Shown here piece after piece: positions 37,101 through 48,600 of a stretch of DNA of 64,000 nt. The notes beneath the pieces were generated by a model. The model saw only the letters and a program-made list of their open reading frames with translations, was not told the DNA's origin and did no database searches. The position numbers and the translations under genes are program-made. Origin of the DNA: Siderastrea radians (lineage: Eukaryota; Cnidaria; Anthozoa; Scleractinia; Rhizangiidae); the NCBI GenBank assembly GCA_964017195.1, contig OZ024895.1, positions 45,999,673 through 46,063,672 on the forward strand, read 5' to 3'. Numbering within the stretch: the first letter of the stretch is position 1; every line of letters begins with the position of its first letter.

Positions 37101-39523
37101 GTATGGCTGGAAGATGTCTGGAACTGACCAGTAGTTGTCTTTTTTTTATTTGTATATTAGATGCTTGCCTTCGATGTCAGTCAGACAACAAACAAGAAGA
37201 GTGTGTTGGTAAATAATCAATTTTTCATCCTTCTTAACCCTGTTAAACCCAATAGACATCAGCATTTTAATTTCTACGTTTTGGTATCAACATAATCAAA
37301 CACACAGCTTGATGGTCAGAGTACAGCAAATGACAATGTTTTAACTACTACCATTAGCATTTTGGAGACCAACAGTAGTTTTACTGGTCTCTCAGAGGCC
37401 AAGTGAACTGTCTGTAACTTAAGGGTGTCGAGAAGGAGAGATTCACCTTTGTTGATTTTGTGCTAGAAGTGGATGAAATCATTAAGTGGGTAAGTGCTAG
37501 CAGGGATGTCCCTAACAGCTGGCAGCTGGCAGCTGGCAGAATTAACCGGCTACTTAGGTCGTTTGTGCCGGCTACTTTTGTGATATATACATATTTTTAA
37601 AGACAAACTATTTGTTCCTTTACTGGCGCAGATATAATGAAAATGAAACTTATTTCCCATTGCAGTTTATTGACGTAAAAATGATCTGGTTGGCACAGAG
37701 ATACACGATTATTAGTTCATTATGTTGAGTTCTGGGAATTATATGTAGAAAACCACTGAAGGCACGAGTAAAATTAAACAAATAAAATTGAAAAGTTTAC
37801 GATTACTTTTGGAACTGAAGTTTTTGGAAATTTGGGCTCAGAATCAAGGAAATTCCTTTTCTGGGGACTTAAAATGTAAAAATTTCCTGAGTGGGGCATG
37901 CCCCCAGACCCCCTTAGAAGGGATCACCTCCGGTGCTCGATTATTAGGAATTTTTGCCAGCTACTTGAAAAGTTGTGGACAACCCTGTGCTAGTATGTGA
38001 AAGCTACAGAGCAGTACTTTACTGTGGTGCTGTTTTACATGTATTACGCGGTACAAGGTGGGGATCTTGTGTCTTATAGGGGGTGTCCACCAACATAGTG
38101 GTCGACACCTCAGTTGACTGTCGGTCGCAATATCGGTCGATATATTGGCCAGGTGTCGGTCGAGTGGTGGCCGAGTATCGGTCAAGTATCGGCCATGCAT
38201 CAGCTGATATGTGGCCGACAGTCAGCTGCTACAGGCTAACGGTCGATAGTTGGTGGATGTTTGGTCGTTACTTTGCCAACAGATCACCGACTTATCACTG
38301 ATGGATCACCAATATATCACCGAGTCTTCTTTTCGTCGTCTACTATCTTGAGTTCACAAATGCCGACGTAGTCTCGCAAGGTGTTGCGAGGCACTCCATA
38401 CTGCCTCATGGCTTCTGCAAGGGAAGATCGCTTTTTTTGTAAAATTTTGAGGAACCCTTGATACCTTTTGTGGATGCCATCAAGGGTTAAGCGTGATATT
38501 ACAGCTAAGATAACGAAATATGTCATTTCAAATTGTGGCCAGCCAAGGGCCTTCTCTGTCTTTGTCATTTTGTCTTTCTCTTCCTTCCTTTTTCTTGCTG
38601 CATTTGCAATTTTTGTTAACAACTTTTTGGCTCTTGCAAGTAAAATCCTTGTTACTTTTGCTTAATTTACTAGATGCAAAGTTAGCCGGGGGCATTCTCT
38701 GGCTTTGTCATTTTGCCTTTTCTCCTTTCCTACATTTGGTATTCTTGCTACATTTGTGATTTCTGACAAGTTGTTTGCCGTATTGGTCGACACCTACCTT
38801 GTACCAAAGTTGTACGGGCGGTGCCGATTGACGACTGATACACCACCAATACGTTACCATCGGTTGACCAACGGTTGACAGATGATCGGTCGATACATCG
38901 GCTGTTCAGTGACCGACACACGGCCGATACTCAACCGACACCCGTCCGTTATATTGACCAATATGGCGGCTGACAATCAACCAAGGTGTCAACCACTATG
39001 CCGGTGGACACCCCCTATAAGACACAAGATCCCATGATGGTTGGAACTGTTAAGTCTGTGGATTCCCAAGTGTTAGCATTCAAGTAATAATACAAAACAG
39101 TGTATCTTTAATAGTAGTGACATGATAAAATAAAATAAATAATTATTTAATTATTAATTAGTTAAGTGAAATCTATTGAGTAGTACCTTCCCATTGCCCA
39201 TTTTATTGTTCTGTGGGTGTGAGTCTGTGGTTGGAATCTTCAAGTGTGACCATTAGACTTTTCAACAACCTTAGGAGGAATTTTGGAAGGAATAATGACT
39301 AAAATGAAAGCTATTGAGCATTTCTTCAAATGGTAGTGACACAACACAGTAATAATTATTTTATTTCCATGTGAAGAGCAATCTTTAATTTTGTTAAATT
39401 TCAGTTGTATGGGGAGAGTGCAATCACTCATTTCATAACTGCTGCATGTCGCTGTGGGTTGTGCAAAATAACAGGTGTCCTCTGTGTCAGCAAGAGTGGG
39501 TGGTACAAAGGATCGGCAGATGA
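28118..39523 (+). CDS. RNF7: RNF7 / RBX2 (SAG), RING subunit of cullin-RING ligases
   Basis: Three exons join in frame: 28118-28289, 37161-37208, 39405-39523, encoding 112 residues (human RNF7 has 113). The protein carries the cullin-binding strand [18 protein letters not shown] and the RING-H2 zinc ligands in [26 protein letters not shown] and NNRCPLC, ending QRIGR. RBX2 recruits the E2 and brings NEDD8 and ubiquitin to CUL5-type ligases. The [10 protein letters not shown] context and short acidic N-terminus fit RNF7 better than RBX1. An in-frame ATG at 28052 also exists; I chose 28118 for its better context and usual length. Intron 1 is about 8.9 kb and contains a large fold-back structure. 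The rest of that intron (34.3-37.1 kb) shows only G- or C-rich simple tracts and no exon I recognise. Intron 2 holds nested transposons. Confidence 0.94.
29386..30250. repeat. 51-bp minisatellite, about 17 copies
   Basis: The unit contains GTACGGAGAAACGTTGAGAA and GATAAGACAAATACTGTACA. Because 51 is divisible by three, the minus strand stays open for 291 codons with a repeating 17-residue pattern ([17 protein letters not shown]). One unit near 29850 is shortened. There is no sign of a start, splice sites or domain, so I do not call a gene. Confidence 0.85.
30415..30532. repeat. Palindromic element
   Basis: ACAATTATTCTACGAGGGCG is mirrored by CCCGAGTAGAATAATTGT, and GGATATCGAATGAT by ATCATTTGATATCC, with a central GCGCGTAGCGCC. 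The hairpin is about 115 bp. Confidence 0.6.
31815..32110. repeat. Cluster of about 50-bp motifs in both orientations
   Basis: The motif GAGCCAAACGTAGCCGTTAT followed by CCCATGACTTAATGGCCTCG and TTTCGCTCGGTATA occurs twice in direct orientation here (the second copy truncated) and twice inverted, plus once more at 30358-30412. The copies flank the possible Penelope fragment, as subterminal repeats of a transposon would. Confidence 0.5.
32219..32470 (+). pseudogene. Possible fragment of a Penelope-like or other reverse transcriptase element
   Basis: The 83-codon frame includes [16 protein letters not shown], which resembles the region just upstream of the reverse transcriptase domain in Penelope-like elements. 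The expected downstream KPADKG-type motif and catalytic domain are absent, so at best this is a short remnant. The assignment rests on one motif. Confidence 0.3.
37501..37987. mobile_element. hAT-like MITE inserted in a 106-bp repeat
   Basis: Ends CAGGGATGTCC and GGACAACCCTG are inverted and flanked by TGCTAG on both sides (37495-37500, 37988-37993). Sequence on either side (GTGGATGAAATCATTAAGTG and GTGAAAGCTACAGAGCAGTA) belongs to one interrupted 106-bp repeat unit. hAT elements usually make 8-bp duplications, so the superfamily is uncertain. Confidence 0.55.
38061..39033. mobile_element. DNA transposon with long TIRs and subterminal repeats
   Basis: The left end GGGATCTTGTGTCTTATAGG is repeated in inverse at the right end, and complementarity continues through GGGTGTCCACC and GTGGTCGACACC. 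Subterminal zones are packed with short TCGGTCGA and GGCCGA motifs, like transposase-binding arrays. The interior holds a frame with a helix-turn-helix-like end (38317-38622). It interrupts a 106-bp repeat: left flank TACAAGGTG, right flank GGTTGGAACTGTTAAGTCTG. Confidence 0.65.
38317..38622 (-). CDS. Transposon-borne small protein with HTH-like C-terminus
   Basis: A 101-residue frame inside the 38.06-39.03-kb element. A basic N-terminus ([12 protein letters not shown]) leads to a helical region and a C-terminal motif [20 protein letters not shown] that looks like a Psq-type helix-turn-helix, followed by [12 protein letters not shown]. This suggests DNA binding, perhaps of the subterminal repeats. 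No catalytic domain is present, so it could be the remnant of a larger transposase or of a captured gene. Confidence 0.4.
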   Translation of the reverse strand: MLTKIANAARKRKEEKDKMTKTEKALGWPQFEMTYFVILAVISRLTLDGIHKRYQGFLKILQKKRSSLAEAMRQYGVPRNTLRDYVGICELKIVDDEKKTR

Positions 39524-40256
39524 TACTTAACTATCAGGGACAACTGTGATCAGGAGTTCTTAGATTGTGTACTTAATGAATTCTTCACTGGAAAGATGTC
39601 CTTAGTGGCTGTCAGTGGAGGCTCAAGACTGTGTAACCTATGCCTTTAAATTTTATAATGATAAATAACAAATTTTTGGGTCCAGTTGTTTGAAAGCCAA
39701 ATGATGCTAAACCAGGAATGAAGTTACAGCTGCAACCAAGGCTGCTATCTCTCTTGTTTCCAAAGCATTTGCTCCGCTTATTTTAAAGTGAAAGTTTGAA
39801 AGAATCCAAAGTCAAAATTGCCAGACCCCTGCCTCCCCAAAATAAAAAGGAAACCTGATAGGAATCCACATTGTTACAGAGTAACTTAGAAACCTGTTAA
39901 CACTAGAATTATTTCTGGGATGTTTATTGTGCTGGAAAAGAAACCAATCAGATACGAGATGTACAATGTCAGTAAACTGCAAGCCATGATAGTAATTACA
40001 TGTATGTTAACTTTGCGGTTGTTGCTTGTGTTCTGATGTTGGATCTGATTGGTCCCAGCACAACGAACATTCCAAACATAATTCTTAGTGTTTGTGGTTT
40101 CTCATTCGCATTGTAAGCTATACTGGATTCAAAATTGTTGCTATTCCTGGTTTAGCTTTATCCTGTGTTATTTAAAACAACATGCACCTGCATGTAATAT
40201 TTTGTGAAATCATTGCTTTTTAAAGACGTGTAAAGTTCACTATGCTGTATTTGAAC

Positions 40257-40262
40257 AATAAA
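40257..40262 (+). terminator. Probable RNF7 polyadenylation signal
   Basis: AATAAA 734 bp after the RNF7 stop, in AT-rich sequence consistent with a 3' UTR. No closer perfect signal was noticed. Confidence 0.4.
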
Positions 40263-40616
40263 ACAATCTTGAAGAGAAATAATCATCACTGAGTATTTAG
40301 CACTGTAGTGTCAATATCATCATTACAAATTATGCAAGCTGAAGAAAGCTCTTATCCTTGTAAAGGGCTAAAGAATTGTTTAGTCTGAGAAAAGAGGTGA
40401 CATTTCACGCAAGTGAACACCAAGGGCTCCCACACGCTCTCAAAATAGGAACTGTTTTATTAGAGACGTTGTAAGGTGTGTTCTGGAGACCCTTTAAAAA
40501 TTCTTAACTATCAAATTTCTCTACCCTCTTGTATACTTTATATGCACCCTTTTGAGCAGGGCATCCCCATTTTGATGACCATGGGGAGTAACCCCCACTC
40601 CTCCCCCATCACAAGG

Positions 40617-40847
40617 CTTTGCAGGGGAAGAATGTCATGCTAGCCCACATATAAGGCACTAATGTGAAGGTAAGTGAGTACAAGTGAAGGGACGTGTGTA
40701 CAAATGAAGGAAAGTGAGTACAAATGAAGGAAAGTGTGTGTTAGTGGAGGTAGGTGCGTTAATCAGTTGGTGTATATATTCATATAGGATTGTAATGTTA
40801 TTAGTGCCTTATATGTGGGCTAGCATGACGTTCTTTCCCTTTGCAGG
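40617..40847. mobile_element. Palindromic MITE
   Basis: CATGCTAGCCCACATATAAG at the left and its complement CTTATATGTGGGCTAGCATG at the right lie within longer inverted ends. The centre contains short direct repeats built on GAAGGAAAGTGAGTACAAAT. It has no coding capacity. Between 40263 and 42671 I see only this and the element at 41800. Confidence 0.65.
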
Positions 40848-41799
40848 AAATGGAGAATTGCTCTCTAGAAGAATGAAGGGTTGAGTTAATTAATGCAATG
40901 CTGATGCCATTATTCTGACTCACTTTTCAAATTTAGAGAGAAAATTTGAAAATTACAGTCAATCTGTGGGCTGAATTTTCATTGGCTTAATGACCTTGTG
41001 CATCTGGAATGTGGGAATATAATAGGTTTTCTGAAACAGGCACCTGACAACAGTCATCTGGTGTTAATTTTTTCCCTCTGCTACCAGCTTTTCTAGTCAC
41101 ATCAGAACATAGAAAACACACACTGTAACATTATCATGGGATAGAAAGAAGTTGATTGCCTAAAAAAGTAGAAAAATTAAATGCGTATTTCCATTAGGAG
41201 GCAGGTTATGCAAACTGGGAAAGCTGGCAAATTCTAATGTGCCTGTTGCACGAATTAATTCAATTAAAATATTAGTATCAGATCGAGTTTTGTTTTGAAT
41301 ATTTTATTCCTCACTTGAAAAGTGGATTACTGAAATGAGTAACATCAATATTGCAATAATCAACTTCACTTTATTCCTTGAGGGAAGGCTTGTACAACAT
41401 CAAGGAATCAAGGACAATGGTAGAAAATGACATTTTACTTCTGCTCCCCACTACAATGTTGTTAATTGACACAGTATTCACAGAGGTAACAATATTTATA
41501 ATTAAATTACACTTGTAATGAGGCAAGCTTACTCCTGTTGGCTAAAAAACACTGGAGAGGCTCACAAAAGTGAGGGAAAAGTAGCAAGTTTGCTACACAG
41601 AGTGAAGGACTGTCTGCACAAGAATGGTGGCCACTCCATCTACATAACTATTGTAACAAGAAAATTGATATGAAAATATTGTTTTGGTCATCATTATGTA
41701 CAACTAACGTATTATCCACCAGCAAGGGCTTGCATCTTGAGAGTTTAATCTTGCATCCTGAAGAGCCTAAGGGACTGCATACCACTTGTAAATAATTAA

Positions 41800-42228
41800 A
41801 GTGCACCTAACCTCACAAAATCTTCTTCGTTTAGGTAATTCTCTGTACCTGTCTCGGATATTTTAGGCCCTTTTCTCAATATATTTGTCAGAAATTCCAC
41901 TCTTAATGGGCCTATAAAGTTACGAAAACTGGTTGTCATTTGAGTCATGACTGAGCAAGTAGGGGCATGGGTCTGTTCTTGAAATGACATCACAAAGTGT
42001 TTTGCATCACTGTAGTTCTTTGAAAGTAGCATTGCAAAGCAGTTTGTGATGTCATTTCAGGAATAGACCTATGCCCCTCAATAGCTCGGTCATGGATCAA
42101 ATAGCCACAAGTTTTAGTAACTTTTACAGCCCAATTAATGTGAAATTTCCAGGAGAAAAAGGCAATATAGTTGAGACAGGAACAGAGATTCATTTTAACC
42201 CAAAAAATATTTTGAGGTTAGGTGCACT
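41800..42228. mobile_element. TTAA-flanked MITE
   Basis: AGTGCACCTAACCTCA and its near complement TGAGGTTAGGTGCACT are bordered by TTAA on each side. Inner parts also pair imperfectly (GAAATGACATCACAAAGTG with TTTGTGATGTCATTTC). Confidence 0.65.
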
Positions 42229-42244
42229 TTAACTCTTTAAGCCC

Positions 42245-42430
42245 TAAGCCCCGATGAAAAAGAAATTTCTCTTTCATGATTACCACTTCTTTGAATATTC
42301 AAGTGACAAGAATAAGGAAGTGATCACTAAGGATAGGATGTCTTGATATTTAGTCAAATTCTCCTTACTAGTTTCATAAGAAATGTATGGAGGTTAGTAA
42401 TGAGAATATGCATTTTTATATTAGGGCTAA
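42245..42430. repeat. Dispersed non-coding repeat, copy 3
   Basis: Contains AAATTCTCCTTACTAGTTTC and GGAAGTGATCACTAAGGAT, parallel to 14290-14490. It lies downstream of the DCUN1D stop codon. Confidence 0.5.
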
Positions 42431-42671
42431 CTTGTGGTCTTGATTGGATCTCCATGCAAGCATACAAATTAAATTAAGTACAAGTAGCTATCCCAGATAT
42501 TTTATGAAAAATGGTTTTGAAGCAACACTTCAGTTTTCCTCGGGCTCCTTCAACAGCAACACGCCAAAAGATACTTGTTTACAGATTACTTGTCTGTCAT
42601 AAAAATAGTTGATCACAGGAAGCAGTCCTGGCTGAATGATCCAATGCTATAGCTGTACAGTTAGAGATGTG

Positions 42672-45600
42672 TTATACAGTTGTTTGCTTTCCTGTGACTT
42701 TAGGCTTGGCATACTCTACAAATTCATCTATTAAAACAGGCCATGCTCCTGTAAAAAGGAAACAGATACAGCACATTAACCAATCATAATACTAGTTCAC
42801 AGTCAAAACACCCGAGAAGAGTACGAAGTAAGAGAACCAGAAAGACCACCAAAAACAGTGAAGATTGAGGGGATGGTAACATCTACAATACAAAGAATGT
42901 TAAATAAATCAATCAAAATCGATCATTAAAATCCAACTGATCAATTGAAACAATTACAATAGATAATTGATATTGGCCAATCAATGATTGAGTGAAAATC
43001 ACAAAAACCGCCCCACTTATTATCAGTTTTCATTGATTTCATTGATTTTCATTGCCTATTGCATGTCTTGAGTGTTTTCTGCTAGCTTGTGTTACAACCC
43101 AACAAAACGTCTGATCAAGACATACATCACGAACGTGAAAGTAACCCTTGTGATATCTGATGTTGTTGTGAAAGGGTTCCACAAATGTCCATTTTTTGGT
43201 TGAAATTGGAGTCAAATTTACCACAAAGAAACTAGGAGATCAATGCCTTTTTGGGGCTTACGGAATTAACGTTTGCAGATTCTGTATTGCACACACTTTT
43301 TTGTGGGTGTTTTTTGTTGTTCACATCCTTACTGGAACACGACTTGTTCTGAAAGTACAAAAATTAGAGCTAAGTTCCATTTAGCTATTTTGTTTAACTC
43401 CCTCAGGAAGTCTGTAACAATCTGACTAAACCATGGGAGAAATAAAGGCAGTTAGCAAGAGCTCACTATTTCATCATTCTAAAAATTGAAAAATTGTTTT
43501 AAAAATGAATACTGGTAATTGATATCATTCGATAGCAATTAATCGATTAATATTAGGAATCGATGAAAATCGAATTATCACAAGAACATGCGTCATTGAT
43601 TGTTCATAAATTTTCAATATCAATCAACTAATTGTTATTGATTAATATTGATTGCTATCAATTGTCATTGATAATCGATTTTACTGATTTAACATGCCAG
43701 GCTACCATATGATCTACTTCTCTTTCTAGTTTTCAACTTGGCTACTTGTGGGAGTGGATTGGCCAAGAAAAAAGTCTCAGATGAGCTGTAAGGGCTAGTA
43801 TTCTAGCCAAGCAAGAATGACATTCAGCCAGTAACAATCAGACTACATCTTTGTATCATCTTGGTAAATGCACTATATATTTTACTGGATTTTCGTGTTT
43901 TTCTTGTGCCGAGCCCTTGTGAACCACTGTGTGACATTTTCAGACATCAAGTTGAGAGGGTAACTGTTGTAGTTTAATTTTATCCTTGGTTTATTTTTTA
44001 TTTTCCTTTGTTCTTTTTTATGTAAATATATGATAATGAATATAAAAAAAAAAGAAAATAAAAACTGAACAAAGGATAAAATTGAACTACAACATAACCA
44101 TAACCCAAAGACTAGATTAGGCCTGATAAATCAATCCTACATTACGCCTAAATTAGGTATAATTGGCCTAATAAGGCCTAATATTGTCTCCAGGTTAGAG
44201 TTATTCTTTAGTCTAGGAACTGAAGAATGCAAACTTCACCACTGTTAGGCAACTGCATGGAGGAGGAATGATTTGCAATACATGTAAGTATTATTTCACC
44301 TTCTTCATCATAATTGCTCATGTCATCCTCAATCATGTTACTGAAATCTAACAGCAGGTTCCAGGTATCTTTGGATATTGCCCTTTTATGGTGGAGCTGA
44401 AAAAAAAAGTTTCAAATAGACAATTATTCAAAACACTGCATGTGCTTTGATTGAAAACATTTTAAAGTTTGTCTACCATATCATTCTGTGACCAGTCACC
44501 TACCAGTACTATAGGCAGAAACCTAATTTGAGTGTGGACACTCAGTCGCCGTCCTAGCTACACAGAAACAGTAGGTCAGACGCCTGAAGACCTTGTTTGT
44601 CCATTAAATTTCTTGGGGCCTGAACATAGATTTTCCTCCAACACCCGAAGAAATCTAGAGGACTGCCAAGACCAGGAACAGTGGAATTGCCTCATAGCCA
44701 ACTGCAGTTTTGTGGTTGGCTAAGTAGCACATGAGTAATAAGCAGACATTGCCACTAGAATGTGGTCCCAAAAGTGTCCACTTAAAAGAGCTCCAGCTTC
44801 TTATATGAGAAGTTTAACTTGCATGTGGGGCACAAGTTTCTGGGGACTTTGTAAGGGAGAAATTCTTTTGGTACAGAAAAACTCATGCCATACATTAATG
44901 TTTGAACCTTCTAAACAGGTTATGGGATAAGTAGGTGAGCTCAATCTGAGATAACCTTTTGTACTGAGGAAGAAATCATTTTATGCAAATGAGCTTTAAT
45001 GTTGATGATCACAATCAACTTACCAAGAGAAACTCACACCAAATATCAAGGAATTTAAATCTTCCTTCAAGGACTATATTCCAGTATGCAATGGACATGT
45101 CTAAGTCTGTAACAAAGAAAATGAATGAAGTGAGAACTTGACATTGGACTTTCGTGCACTGTTGCTGTGCAACACCAACTACTGGGTATTTACCCCTTTG
45201 AGCTTCAATATCAACATGTATGTCCTCCTCACGGTTCTCCATATATACCTAATTTAGGGTGCATTCTTTTGAGACTATTCTGGTTATTCTTATTCCGGTT
45301 TAGGAATAAGAGAATACACGGAATTTCAATTTCCAAAAGAACGCCAATTCTGGAAACGGAATACCCTTGGCGGAGGTGACCTGAGAACCACTATTTCTGC
45401 ACACGCGCGGGCGGCCGTGGATTTCCCGCCAAAAATTTCCCAAAAGAACACATATTCTGTCTATTCCGAGTAAACCGTATTCCTTTCATTCTGCTATCGG
45501 GAGCAGAATGAACGGAATGATATTCCGTTCATTCCGAAAACGGAATAGCTCCCAAAAGAACACAAATACCGTCTATTCCGAGTATTCCTATTCCGGAATA

Positions 45601-48600
45601 GTCCCAAAAGAACGCACCCTTAATAAAGGTTGATTTGGAAATTGGTCATTGGTCATTGGTCATTGGGCATTTGGGCATACAGAACACAATGCAATGCTTT
45701 GCTTGAGTGACCACCAAACAATAGCTTCCCAATGCACAATTGCCCAATGTCCAAAGCAACCTTTATTGAATTAGATATATTTCTCATGGCACTAGTTGGA
45801 ACAATTTGGTTGCACACCAACACACCTCATCTTTAGTGATCATTTTCTTAATTCTTGTGACCAGTATGTTTGATCAAGTAATGATACTGTAAGGAGAAAT
45901 AAGATGCTTGTCACTATTGGGGTTTAAATGGTTAACAGCATTTTCCAAACAAAACAGTCAGTGGCAGTAAGTGCAATGTAATAATCATGCTCTCACATTT
46001 GCACTTGTTTTAGTGTGTATTTACATTCTAAATAATTATTGCTGTCACCTAATAATATTTGTAATATTTCTCAGTAACACCAAATGCATCTTACCTAAGC
46101 TCTTCTGGCCTGGATTTTTAGCAAAATTAAACGTGAACTGATATAAATCTTTAAATTTGCTAACGTCTCTAAGGTCAGACTCTAAACTGGGTAACTTGCT
46201 TCGGAGTTTTTCAATTGAATCACATCTGTAAGAAAAGGAGAAAAAAAGAGATAAATTAACCACCACCACACACTCAACTAGGCTGCAAATTGTGAAATTT
46301 TCTGTAAGGGTCCAGTTTCAAATATTCACCAAGACCACGAGATAATTACTCAATGGCACTGGTGAACTCAAAACTGGACTATTCTTGCCATTATTGATGC
46401 TTCTTACAGACACTGACGTAAAATCAAATTCTGTCACCTTGACGTCACTTTTGTGTAATATGTACCACAATTCTAGTCACGTTATTTATTTCCATGCCCT
46501 AAATTATGGCCTAAAAAATGATGAAGGGAAGATTGCAGAGGCGACTTTGATTGGCTAAAGAAAAATGAATGAGCCAGTCAAGGCACAGTTCATGTCTGAG
46601 TAGCGTCTACTAGTGGTTAAATAAAATTTTGATTAACATAATTGTGAACCATTCAAAGGCACTACTCAGACATGGATAGATTCTCTGATTGGATAAAATC
46701 AATCTGAATATTTTGTAATCACTTAGGAACCAATCAGACCTACCGTGCAGATCAACTCCATCACCTAAGTACAAGGAATTTTCGGTTCATTCCTCTGATA
46801 CAAGGAACAGACTTTGACTGAAACTTACCCTAACTCTAACATGCCTTCAGTGAATTCTTTCCTTGTAAATTCACACTGCGTTGCAGCTTTAAATTTCCAA
46901 GCTATTATAAGTACTTTAAGGCTAGCAGGATCTAACTTCAGGTCTTCACAGAATCGTCCGATTCCTTCTGCTGTGATTTTTTCCTCATCAGTGGGATCTA
47001 ACATAGTGTAAAGAGAGTTCAGTTAGAATTCACCAGGATAAAACCAAATAAACTCGTTTGGCAACAAAGAAGTGTGGCTACCAAATTAAAATTAAAATTA
47101 AATTCAAATTAAATTAAATGCGATTCAAAATTAAATGTGAATTACTATACAAATGGTAATGGTATCTTAAGAGATTCTTCAACTCAGTGATACTGAATTA
47201 TCCAAGTTAAAAGAGTTTATTGGGGGCCAGGCTTACTAAGGGTTGTTTTTTTTTGGGGGGGGGGGGGTGGGATTAGTGCAGTAGTGGTAAGTGTATCAGA
47301 GTTCAGACCTGAAGGTCGGTAGTTCAAGGCCTGGTCACTGCTATCGTGTTGTTTACTTAGACATGAAACTTAACTCCACATTGTCTCTCTCTACCCAGGT
47401 GTATGAATGGGTACCGGCGACATACTGCTGGGGGTAACCCTGCAATGGACTGGCATCCATCCAGGGGGAGGATCAAAGCCCTCAGTTGTTCCACGGTTAC
47501 TCATGTATGAGGGCACGGGAAGCTAACACAAGGTTTTCATCTCAAAAAGCTTAACTAGAGGGGGCAAAGGAGTATTACTTGGATTCTATGCTATGCATCC
47601 AACATTTTTTATAAATGCGTCTCATGCACTTTCTCTGTACATGGCTTTTAATATCATCCTTTGAAACCTTATTTACTGTTTAAAAGTGCAGACTGCTTGG
47701 TTTTTTCTCAATTTAATCAAAAGATGGCATTTTGAGTATTAGCCTTTTGGCAATTTGCTCTGATGAAGGGCTGACACTTGAAATGCCACCTTTTGCCAAT
47801 ATTTTACCTTGTCTGATCAACTCAGTTGATAAATCCAAATTTTTGTGTTTCACTTCTCCACCAACACAGCACCAGTTTCTATAGAAACTAAACCCCTTTA
47901 TTTTTTTCTTAAAGTGAATACAAGTATCAGTGGTTAATTCCTAGGAAACCCTAGGGCAACACCCAGGCTTGGCAGGCAATTTTTGGCAGGCTGCCCTGAC
48001 GGGAAAGGGCGGGGGGGAGGGGAATAGAGGGGTTTAAACTTCCCACTGGACCGTACCCTTGAATCCTGATTTCTGCCCTATTTTTTTCAGTTCTCAACTC
48101 TTTGCACTTTTTTTATTGTGCAATGTTGCACAATTTTCCCATTTCTTCTGCTTTCTGCCACCTTGAGAATCCCGCTTTCCACCCCCTCTTTTCCAACCTC
48201 CCGTCCCTTTTCTTCCAGGGTCCCGTCCCCATGTCCCCCTCCACCTGACATGAGGTAGGCCCCTAGGCCATTAAGGGTGGCCCCTGTTGGATAGCCACTG
48301 ATATGGGCATACGTCTTGCAGCTACTTGATTGTGTTCCAAAACTATTTTATTGAAAACATAACTCTTATCAGTTTGTTGTTATCAATATTACTACATATG
48401 CAAGATACACTTATCTAGATATACTAGATTATAGTTTCACTTTTATATTCACTTTTATTCATTACACTGTACCCAACTTCACACTTTGAACAGCTGAAAG
48501 TATGGTTTAGATTCCAAGAAAAAAATCCAAAGCAATGCAACAAAACCTCCCCCTGTGCAAGCATTTCTAAAATCTTTTTTGCAAGTAAAAATATTAGCTT

